From: Flavobacterium sp.
Lineage (GTDB): Bacteria; Bacteroidota; Bacteroidia; Flavobacteriales; Flavobacteriaceae
DNA length: 50,311 bases
Assembly (NCBI GenBank): GCA_024644655.1
Contig: JAHEHJ010000014.1
Span: forward strand, 1 to 50,311
Direction of reading: 5' to 3'
The notes under the pieces were generated by a model that worked only from the letters and a program-made list of their open reading frames with translations, was not told the origin of the DNA and searched no databases. The first letter of the stretch is position 1; each line of letters starts with the position of its first letter. Both the position numbers and the translations under genes were made by a program. Of the stretch, positions 43,801 through 50,311 are shown piece by piece.

Positions 43801-44331
43801 ATGATACACTTACACGATAAAACTTTTGAGCCATTTATTTCTTCAGAGGAAATTGATTTTGCAATTAAAAACTTAGCCAAGCAAATGGATGATGATTTTT
43901 TTGATGAGGTACCTGTTTTTGTAGGCGTATTAAATGGAGCCTTTATGGTAATGAGCGATTTAATGAAACAGTATAGAGGGATGTGTGAAGTGAGTTTTGT
44001 AAAAATGGCTTCTTATGAAGGTACTCAATCGACTCAAGATGTAAAAGAATTAATTGGATTGAATCAAGATGTAGAAGGTAGAAATGTAGTCATTATTGAA
44101 GATATCATTGATACTGGAAATACGATTGAAGAATTGAAAACTATTTTTAAAGATAAAAAGGTGAAGCATTTAAAAATTGCTACTTTATTCTTTAAACCAG
44201 AAGCGTATAAAAAAGATATTAAAATTGATTATGTAGGGATTCGAATTCCTAACAAATTTATTGTGGGATATGGACTAGACTATGATGGTCTAGGAAGAAA
44301 TTTACCAGACGTTTACCAATTAGCAGAATAA
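43801..44331 (+). CDS. hpt: Hypoxanthine phosphoribosyltransferase
   Basis: Type I phosphoribosyltransferase, 176 aa, that salvages hypoxanthine (and often guanine) to IMP/GMP using PRPP. The PRPP motif is VVIIEDIIDTGNTIEEL near residue 97. The N-terminal segment PVFVGVLNGAFMVMSDL carries the pyrophosphate loop, and YVGIRIPNKFIVGYGLDYDG is the base-binding and flexible part. It begins a plus-strand purine group with adk 22 bases downstream. Confidence 0.93.
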   Translation: MIHLHDKTFEPFISSEEIDFAIKNLAKQMDDDFFDEVPVFVGVLNGAFMVMSDLMKQYRGMCEVSFVKMASYEGTQSTQDVKELIGLNQDVEGRNVVIIEDIIDTGNTIEELKTIFKDKKVKHLKIATLFFKPEAYKKDIKIDYVGIRIPNKFIVGYGLDYDGLGRNLPDVYQLAE

Positions 44332-44353
44332 CACTAACCTATTAACTACTACA

Positions 44354-44926
44354 ATGATTAACATCGTTCTTTTCGGAAAACCAGGTGCAGGAAAAGGCAC
44401 ACAAGCTGAATTTTTAAAAGAAAAATACAATCTAACCCATCTTTCGACAGGAGATATATTTAGATACAATATCAAAAATGATACTGAATTGGGTAAATTA
44501 GCTAAAACCTATATGGATAAAGGGGATTTAGTGCCGGATGAAGTAACCATTAAAATGTTAGAAAGTGAAGTTGATAATAACCCACATTCTGCCGGTTTTT
44601 TATTTGATGGATTTCCTAGAACCATAGCACAAGCTGATGCATTAGATGCTTTTTTGGTGTCTAAAGGGCAACAAATTACGGCTACTGTAGCTTTGGAGGC
44701 TAATGATGAAATTTTAGTGCAACGTTTATTAGAGCGTGGAAAAACATCAGGGAGACCTGATGATCAAGATGAAGAAAAAATACGCAATCGATACCAAGAA
44801 TACAATGAAAAAACAGCACCTTTGATGCAATATTATACAGCGCAAGGTAAATTTCATGCTGTAGATGGTATTGGTGCTATAGATGAGGTTACGGCACGAT
44901 TGAGTAACGTAATAGATAATTTATAG
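44354..44926 (+). CDS. adk: Adenylate kinase
   Basis: Interconverts AMP, ADP and ATP; 190 aa. The P-loop GKPGAGKGTQAEF is at residues 8-20, the AMP-binding segment STGDIFRYNI near residue 36, GFPRTIAQADALD near residue 85, and RGKTSGRPDDQDEEKI in the LID region. The LID is short with no zinc-binding cysteines, the small-lid form. It follows hpt closely; a small hairpin lies in the 57-bp gap to the next gene. Confidence 0.96.
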   Translation: MINIVLFGKPGAGKGTQAEFLKEKYNLTHLSTGDIFRYNIKNDTELGKLAKTYMDKGDLVPDEVTIKMLESEVDNNPHSAGFLFDGFPRTIAQADALDAFLVSKGQQITATVALEANDEILVQRLLERGKTSGRPDDQDEEKIRNRYQEYNEKTAPLMQYYTAQGKFHAVDGIGAIDEVTARLSNVIDNL

Positions 44927-44983
44927 GAACTAGTTTCAGGTAGCCGCTTGAAACGTGTAACCTAAAATTAGAAACCAAAATAA

Positions 44984-46258
44984 ATGGAACTACTCCTTAT
45001 ACTTTTTTTAATACTGCTTAACGGGGTGTTTTCGATGTCGGAAATCGCATTGATATCCGCACGAAAAACGCGTTTGGAATCGGCTGCCAAAAAAGGAAAT
45101 TCGAATGCTAAAGTGGCTCTAGAATTAGCCAATTCTCCTAACAAATTTTTATCTACGGTACAAATTGGGATTACCCTTATTGGAATCCTGACTGGAATTT
45201 ATTCGGGAGATAAAATCACTCATGATGTTCAGGGTTATATAGCTACTTTCCAAGTCTTAAAGCCCTATGCAATAAGCATAGGTGTAGGGATAGTAGTTGT
45301 GGTATTGACTTTTTTTTCTTTGGTATTAGGCGAATTGTTACCCAAGCGAATCGGATTAAATTATCCAGAAACTATTGCCAAAGCGGTAGCAGTTCCTATG
45401 AAAATGATTTCCGTGGTAACTATGCCATTTATTTGGTTATTGACAACATCTACTGATTTTATTTTAGATGTGTTCAAAATTAAACCAACTGCTGATGGTA
45501 AAGTAACCGAAGAGGAGATCAAGGCAATTATCAAAGAAGGTACTGAGGGTGGAGAAGTTCAAGAAATAGAGCAAGACATAGTGGAACGGGTATTTCATAT
45601 CGGAGACCGTAAAATCAATTCCCTGATGACACACCGGCAATCTATAGTTTATCTTTCTTATGAGGATACACTTGAAGAATTGAAGGCAAAAGTTTTGGAT
45701 GAATTGCATTCGGTATATCCGGTTTGTAAAGACAATTTGGATGATGTGGAAGGGGTTGTCTTATTGAAAGATTTATTTGCTAGTTTTGAACGAGGGTCAT
45801 TTCTACTTCAGGACATCACAAAAGAGCCTGTTTATTTGATTGAGCATACTTCGGCATATAAAGCATTGGAAAATTTCAAAAAATCAAAAGTGCATTATGC
45901 ACTAGTCACTGATGAATATGGTGTTTTTCAAGGAATGATTACTTTGAATGCTATTTTGGAAGCTTTGGTTGGTGATGCCTCGGATTTTGATGAAGACGAA
46001 TATCAGTTGGTTTCTCGCGAAGACGGTACTTGGTTGGTAGATGGATTGTATTCCTTACATGATTTTTTAACTTTTTTCGAGTTGGATGAATTGACTACCG
46101 ATTATGAAGTTACTACAGTAAGTGGATTGATTATGACTGAAATGGGTAAAATACCTACTACTGGAGAAGAGCTAATTTGGCATAAATTAGTTATAGAAAT
46201 CATAGATATGGATGGAGCAAAGATTGATAAAGTACTAGTAAAAGCATTAAAAGAATAA
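44984..46258 (+). CDS. CNNM/CorC-family transporter (hemolysin family) with CBS domains
   Basis: A 424-aa protein with an N-terminal membrane domain of four helices (ELLLILFLILLNGVFSMSEI, VQIGITLIGILTGIY, IGVGIVVVVLTFFSLVLGEL, FIWLLTTSTDFILDV). The CNNM signatures are FSMSEIALISARKTRLE and VLGELLPKRIGL. Two cytoplasmic CBS domains follow (about residues 205-330) and a CorC_HlyC C-terminal domain (EDGTWLVDGLYSL). The family is implicated in magnesium and cobalt export or resistance; the transported ion is not determined by sequence. It sits between adk and obgE, with obgE 12 bases downstream. Confidence 0.9.
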   Translation: MELLLILFLILLNGVFSMSEIALISARKTRLESAAKKGNSNAKVALELANSPNKFLSTVQIGITLIGILTGIYSGDKITHDVQGYIATFQVLKPYAISIGVGIVVVVLTFFSLVLGELLPKRIGLNYPETIAKAVAVPMKMISVVTMPFIWLLTTSTDFILDVFKIKPTADGKVTEEEIKAIIKEGTEGGEVQEIEQDIVERVFHIGDRKINSLMTHRQSIVYLSYEDTLEELKAKVLDELHSVYPVCKDNLDDVEGVVLLKDLFASFERGSFLLQDITKEPVYLIEHTSAYKALENFKKSKVHYALVTDEYGVFQGMITLNAILEALVGDASDFDEDEYQLVSREDGTWLVDGLYSLHDFLTFFELDELTTDYEVTTVSGLIMTEMGKIPTTGEELIWHKLVIEIIDMDGAKIDKVLVKALKE

Positions 46259-46270
46259 ATAAGAGAAAAC

Positions 46271-47305
46271 ATGACAGAGGGCAATTTTGTAGACTATGTA
46301 AAAATATATGTTTCTTCGGGAAAAGGAGGGAAGGGATCTTCTCACTTACACCGAGAAAAATTTATTGAAAAGGGAGGTCCAGATGGCGGAGATGGTGGTC
46401 GAGGAGGGCATGTAATTTTGAAAGGGAATAAAGGACTTTGGACTTTATTTCACTTGAAATTTGCGCGTCATATCAAGGCTGGTCATGGAGGAGATGGTGG
46501 TAGTTCTCGTAGTACCGGACATGATGGTGAAGATAAAGTTATTGAAGTGCCATTAGGAACAGTGGTACGTGATAAAGAAACGGAAGAGATTTTATTTGAA
46601 ATCACAGAACACGGAGAAGAGCAAATATTGGTTAAAGGAGGAAAAGGAGGATTAGGGAACTGGCATTTTAGGAGTTCTACCAATCAAACCCCTCGGTATG
46701 CTCAGCCGGGAATGCCAACAGAAGAGTTGGATGTGATTTTAGAGTTGAAAGTATTGGCTGATGTTGGTTTGGTTGGATTTCCAAATGCGGGAAAATCAAC
46801 TTTGCTTTCTGTATTGACTTCTGCAAAGCCTAAAATTGCGGATTATCCTTTTACGACTTTGAAACCCAATTTGGGAATTGTAGCCTATCGCGAATTTAAG
46901 TCATTTATCATGGCTGATATTCCAGGGATAATAGAAGGAGCGGCAGAAGGAAAAGGGTTAGGGCATTATTTCTTACGTCATATAGAGCGTAACTCTACTC
47001 TATTGTTTTTGGTTCCTGCTGATGCTGAAGATATAAAGAAAGAATATGAAATTTTATTAGACGAACTGCGTCGGTACAATCCTGAAATGTTGGATAAGGA
47101 TAAACTAATAGTAGTATCTAAATGCGATATGTTGGATGAAGAGTTGAAAGCCGAATTGAAAGCCCAACTGGATAAAGAATTTAAAGGAACACCTTATATG
47201 TTTATTTCTTCGGTGGCGAATCAAGGATTGACTGAATTAAAAGACAAGCTTTGGGAGATGTTAAATGTAGATGCCTCAGAGCCTGAAAATAGTCATGGTA
47301 TATAA
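46271..47305 (+). CDS. obgE: GTPase Obg
   Basis: Essential ribosome-associated GTPase, 344 aa. The N-terminal Obg domain is glycine-rich ([26 protein letters not shown]). The G domain has G1 [12 protein letters not shown] near residue 168, switch regions with [13 protein letters not shown]3 [17 protein letters not shown] and G4 [10 protein letters not shown]. The C-terminal extension is short, with no separate OCT domain evident. It acts in 50S subunit maturation and stress response. It is closely coupled to the CNNM gene and followed by a strong terminator. Confidence 0.96.
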   Translation: MTEGNFVDYVKIYVSSGKGGKGSSHLHREKFIEKGGPDGGDGGRGGHVILKGNKGLWTLFHLKFARHIKAGHGGDGGSSRSTGHDGEDKVIEVPLGTVVRDKETEEILFEITEHGEEQILVKGGKGGLGNWHFRSSTNQTPRYAQPGMPTEELDVILELKVLADVGLVGFPNAGKSTLLSVLTSAKPKIADYPFTTLKPNLGIVAYREFKSFIMADIPGIIEGAAEGKGLGHYFLRHIERNSTLLFLVPADAEDIKKEYEILLDELRRYNPEMLDKDKLIVVSKCDMLDEELKAELKAQLDKEFKGTPYMFISSVANQGLTELKDKLWEMLNVDASEPENSHGI

Positions 47306-47309
47306 GTCA

Positions 47310-47339
47310 AAATCCCGAAGTATTTCGGGATTTTTTTTT
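47310..47339 (+). terminator. Rho-independent terminator after obgE
   Basis: A 9-bp stem (47311-47319 with 47324-47332) is followed by T through 47339. It ends the hpt-adk-CNNM-obgE transcript. Confidence 0.9.
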
Positions 47340-47482
47340 GGAAATACGTAACGTTAAAACTTGTATTCTTTTTTTAATTTTTCAAATCAAATTACTACAT
47401 CGTTGTCGTTTTCTGTGGATTTTACCAATCAAATCCTCAAAAAAAAGTATATTCGCATCGCTTTTACCTATATAGTGTAACA

Positions 47483-47490
47483 TACATTTG
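47483..47490 (+). promoter_or_regulatory. Candidate -7 element for the S46 peptidase gene
   Basis: TACATTTG matches TANNTTTG, 45 bases before the ATG; no -33 is clear. Confidence 0.42.
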
Positions 47491-47535
47491 AGATTATAGA
47501 CTAGTAGCAAACAAACAATAACAATTATTTTATTT

Positions 47536-49689
47536 ATGAAAAAAATTATTTTATTCGTAACCACTGCAATCTTGTTGATGCCAATGAGCATGAGAGCAGA
47601 CGAAGGAATGTGGTTTTTGATGTTCATTGAACGTTTGAATCACCGCGACATGCAAAAAATGGGCTTGCAATTGACAGCCGAAGAAATTTACAGCATTAAC
47701 CACCACAGTTTGAAAGATGCTATAGTGCAATTCAATGGAGGGTGTACTGCTGAAATCATCTCAAAAGATGGTTTGGTATTAACCAATCACCACTGTGGAT
47801 ATGATGCAGTAGCTGAATTATCTACTGCAGATAATAACATCCTGAAAAATGGGTATTGGGCCGATAGTAGAAAATCGGAAAAACATCCTGAGAGCAGTTT
47901 GTATGTGCGTTTCTTTGTGCGTATGGACGATTGTTCGAAGCGAATTTTGGCCAAGGTAAATGCATCGATGTCGGAAGCGGATCGTGAAAAAGCAATTAAT
48001 GCTGAAATCGCACAAATTGAAAAAGAAAATAATGAAGGTGGTAAATACACTGTTTCTGTTCGTTCTTTTTTTCAAGGAAATGAGTTCTATTATTTTGTAT
48101 ATCAAGATTACAAAGATGTTCGTTTAGTAGGAGTGCCACCTGAAAGTTTAGGAAAATTTGGTGGTGATACAGACAACTGGGAATGGCCACGTCATACAGC
48201 TGATTTCTCTATGTTTAGAGTGTATGCTGATAAAGATGGTAATCCGGCAGATTATTCAGAAACCAATGTGCCATTGCAACCCAAACATTACTTGCCTGTA
48301 AATTTAGGTGGCGTAAAAGAAGGTGATTTTGCGATGATATTGGGTTACCCAGGAAGAACCAACCGTTGGATGCCAGCTGGTGGAATTGAGCAAAACGTAA
48401 AGTTTGCTTATCCTGCTTGGGTAGAGGGTGCTAAAACAGGAATGGATAACATGAAGAAATACATGGATCAAAGTGATGCGCTTCGCTTGGTGTATGCTTC
48501 AAAATATGCTTCTACGGCTAACTATTGGAAAAACCGTCAGGGGATGATTGATGCGCTGTCAAAATTCCAAACGGCTAAATCAAAAGCAGTACAAGAAGCT
48601 AAGTTTGATAAATGGGCCAATAAACCTGCTAATAAAGCCAAATATGGTGCTGTAATTACCAACATCAATAAATATTATGCTTTAACGAACGAGAAAGCAA
48701 GACATGATAATTATTTACAACAATTATTTAGAACTACGGCTTTTGGAACTATAGGAAGAACTTTAGGGAAACAATTGGATGCTTATGTAAAAGCAGATGC
48801 AGCGAAACGTGCCCAAGTCGCACCAGCATTAGCTGAAATGGCTACAGAGATGTACAAGGATATTTATATTCCGGCTGAAAAAGATTTGTTAGCGGCTCAA
48901 TTAAAATTGTATGCGACTAAATCTACAGGATATAAAATTGCCCCTTCAGTAGATAAAATTGGTGCTATAACTAATTATGATTACACTAAATTTGTGAATG
49001 CAGCTATTGAATTAAGTATTTTTTCTTCTTTAGATAAAGTAAAAGCCTTTTTGGAAGTGCCAAGTCAAGGTATGTTGGATAATGACCCAATATATGTTCT
49101 TTCAAATGAATTGCTTTCGCATATCAATTCAAAATCGGATGAGATTACTAAAGCTCAAAATGATTATAGTGCTTCGTTCCGTTTGTTAGTAGAAGGATTA
49201 AGAGAATCTAAAATAGGTACAATCAAATATCCAGACGCGAATTCTACATTGCGTTTGACTTACGGTAAAGTTCGTTCGTTACCTGCTGATAAACGTAATG
49301 ATGCCAAAATAAACAACTATACAACTTTAGAAGGGCAAGTAAAAAAATACAAAAAAGGAGATGAAGAGTTTGATTTGCCAGCTCGTGTGTTAGAGATGCA
49401 AAAAAATAAAGACTACGGTCGTTTTGCTGATAAAGATGGAAGTCTTCATGTGAATTTCTTAACCGACAATGATATAACTGGTGGTAATTCAGGTTCTCCA
49501 GTGTTGAATGGAAAAGGCGAATTAATTGGATTGGCATTTGATGGTAACATTGAAGCTATGGCCGGTGATGTTATTTTTGACAATAAATTACAACGTACAA
49601 TTAATGTGGATATCCGTTATGTACTTTGGGTGATTGAAAATTATTCAGGAGCTAAAAATATAGTTGACGAAATGACTATAGTAAAATAA
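47536..49689 (+). CDS. S46 family dipeptidyl-peptidase, DPP7-like
   Basis: A 717-aa periplasmic serine exopeptidase that removes dipeptides from oligopeptides. The signal peptide is MKKIILFVTTAILLMPMSMRA. Catalytic His is in TNHHCGYDAV near residue 85, Asp in the GDTDNWEWPRHTADFSMF region near residue 220, and Ser in TGGNSGSPVL near residue 652. Counting 18 residues from that Ser gives the Gly of AFDGN. In known enzymes a Gly there goes with DPP7 (hydrophobic P1) and an Arg with DPP11 (acidic P1), so DPP7-type specificity is inferred. No type IX sorting domain is seen. It is followed by a terminator. Confidence 0.92.
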   Translation: MKKIILFVTTAILLMPMSMRADEGMWFLMFIERLNHRDMQKMGLQLTAEEIYSINHHSLKDAIVQFNGGCTAEIISKDGLVLTNHHCGYDAVAELSTADNNILKNGYWADSRKSEKHPESSLYVRFFVRMDDCSKRILAKVNASMSEADREKAINAEIAQIEKENNEGGKYTVSVRSFFQGNEFYYFVYQDYKDVRLVGVPPESLGKFGGDTDNWEWPRHTADFSMFRVYADKDGNPADYSETNVPLQPKHYLPVNLGGVKEGDFAMILGYPGRTNRWMPAGGIEQNVKFAYPAWVEGAKTGMDNMKKYMDQSDALRLVYASKYASTANYWKNRQGMIDALSKFQTAKSKAVQEAKFDKWANKPANKAKYGAVITNINKYYALTNEKARHDNYLQQLFRTTAFGTIGRTLGKQLDAYVKADAAKRAQVAPALAEMATEMYKDIYIPAEKDLLAAQLKLYATKSTGYKIAPSVDKIGAITNYDYTKFVNAAIELSIFSSLDKVKAFLEVPSQGMLDNDPIYVLSNELLSHINSKSDEITKAQNDYSASFRLLVEGLRESKIGTIKYPDANSTLRLTYGKVRSLPADKRNDAKINNYTTLEGQVKKYKKGDEEFDLPARVLEMQKNKDYGRFADKDGSLHVNFLTDNDITGGNSGSPVLNGKGELIGLAFDGNIEAMAGDVIFDNKLQRTINVDIRYVLWVIENYSGAKNIVDEMTIVK

Positions 49690-49708
49690 GGTTTTACTTT
49701 TAAGAAAT

Positions 49709-49738
49709 AAAAAAGCCGTCCATTGGACGGCTTTTTTT
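49709..49738. terminator. Bidirectional terminator between the S46 and type IX cargo genes
   Basis: A 9-bp stem (49713-49721 with 49725-49733) is flanked by an A-run and a T-run, serving both converging genes. Confidence 0.9.
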
Positions 49739-49752
49739 ATGGATACTTTTTA

Positions 49753-50311
49753 TTATTTTATAATCTTTTGAGTCACTTTTTTGCCATTCTCTGTAGTTAA
49801 AGAAACTAAATACACACCGTTTGCATAATGGAATGTATCTTCGAAATGCATTGAATTATTTGATGGCTGGTAGGTTTGCACCAATTGTCCTGCTGTGTTG
49901 TACACTTCTATTTTAGTCATTATAACTGATGAGTCAATAGTAATAGTATTGTTGTGAAGGACTATTTGAGGAGTGCTGATAATAGTGTTAATTGTTCCTA
50001 ATGCGTTTGATGTATAGCGCAATACAAAACGATTGGAAAAGTTACCAGCTTCACTAGTAAAAGTATAAGGTGATTGGCGTAAATCGTGAATGGTTTGAGT
50101 AAATGTATCTTCTAAATAGATATTTTGTGAGTTGTTTTCAAACAACCCGTCTACGGCTCCGATTGCAATAGAATAGGTTCCAGCAGTTTCAAAATTGGCG
50201 CCAATAGCCACTTGATCTGTGTTGTTGAAAGGAGTTGGGCGGCCTTGAATGGTCATTAGCTCTTCCCCAATTAACGAATAGATGCTTGTTATATTTGATA
50301 CTTTGGTAACC
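49753..50311 (-). CDS. Type IX-secreted protein, C-terminal fragment (runs off the window)
   Basis: The 3' end of a gene whose frame stays open to the right edge; an internal ATG at 50256 is not taken as the start. Residues before it (VTKVSNITSIYSLIGEEL) continue in frame, so about 186 aa are visible. The C-terminus is a type A sorting domain (KIEVYNTAGQLVQTYQ, ANGVYLVSLTTENGKKVTQK), so the protein is a type IX cargo that PorU should process. The visible upstream part (TYSIAIGAVDGLFENNSQNI, SPYTFTSEAGNFSNRFVLRY) is beta-rich and resembles the region often preceding such domains in surface proteins. The full function lies outside the window. Confidence 0.85.
   Translation of the reverse strand, partial: VTKVSNITSIYSLIGEELMTIQGRPTPFNNTDQVAIGANFETAGTYSIAIGAVDGLFENNSQNIYLEDTFTQTIHDLRQSPYTFTSEAGNFSNRFVLRYTSNALGTINTIISTPQIVLHNNTITIDSSVIMTKIEVYNTAGQLVQTYQPSNNSMHFEDTFHYANGVYLVSLTTENGKKVTQKIIK

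Noticed and set aside
50254..50256. Start codon of the right-edge gene at 50256
   Set aside because: The frame is open beyond it to 50311, so this is an internal methionine of a truncated gene.

Overview
The window is an AT-rich stretch of a Bacteroidota chromosome, almost certainly a Flavobacterium or a close relative in the Flavobacteriaceae. The evidence is the porV-porU-gldJ locus (type IX secretion and gliding), two further proteins with type IX sorting domains, an S46 dipeptidyl-peptidase, a lidless short adenylate kinase, and repeated TANNTTTG -7 elements upstream of genes. It is mostly core chromosome. I see no insertion sequence, integrase, prophage or CRISPR array.

Layout. 0.2-10.5 kb (minus): M1 aminopeptidase lipoprotein, pyruvate dehydrogenase E2 and E1-alpha, cytidine deaminase, porV, porU. 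10.7-13.8 kb (plus): gldJ, murF. 14-15.4 kb (minus): tRNA-Val(TAC), folC. 15.5-18.1 kb: exbB-exbD-DUF4468-like secreted protein, convergent with a TonB-like energy transducer. 18.2-20.6 kb (minus): glutamate-type dehydrogenase and anmK, divergent from an acyl-CoA dehydrogenase. 21.9-25.2 kb: an unrecognised membrane protein (minus), then SDR, SprT-like metalloprotein and mannose-1-phosphate guanylyltransferase (plus). 25.3-28.8 kb: a large secreted repeat protein with a gliding-associated C-terminal sorting domain. 28.8-34.4 kb (minus): MlaF/MlaE-type transporter, family 2 glycosyltransferase, WG-repeat protein, small methyltransferase-like protein, KASIII-like enzyme, group III truncated haemoglobin. 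34.4-35.5 kb: the only accessory-looking segment, a repeat/hairpin array followed by an orphan plus-strand gene. 35.5-43.7 kb: gcvP, UbiA-like membrane protein, M3 oligopeptidase, purE, purK and a small helical protein. 43.8-49.7 kb (plus): hpt, adk, CNNM/CorC-family protein, obgE and an S46 peptidase. The 3' part of a type IX-secreted protein runs off the right edge.

How genes work together. PorU removes C-terminal sorting signals from type IX cargo and PorV shuttles cargo. The proteins at 25307-28774 and 49753-50311 carry such signals and are plausible clients. GldJ couples this machinery to gliding. ExbB/ExbD/TonB energise outer-membrane transport. PurE/PurK and Hpt/Adk cover purine synthesis and salvage. 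The rest is central metabolism and envelope maintenance.

The most unusual item is the 80-bp element at 34541-34620: four tandem 11-mers, the last two of which are mirrored by inverted copies to give a perfect 22-bp stem. It lies upstream of an unrecognised 241-aa protein. All functional statements come from reading the sequence; no database search was run.
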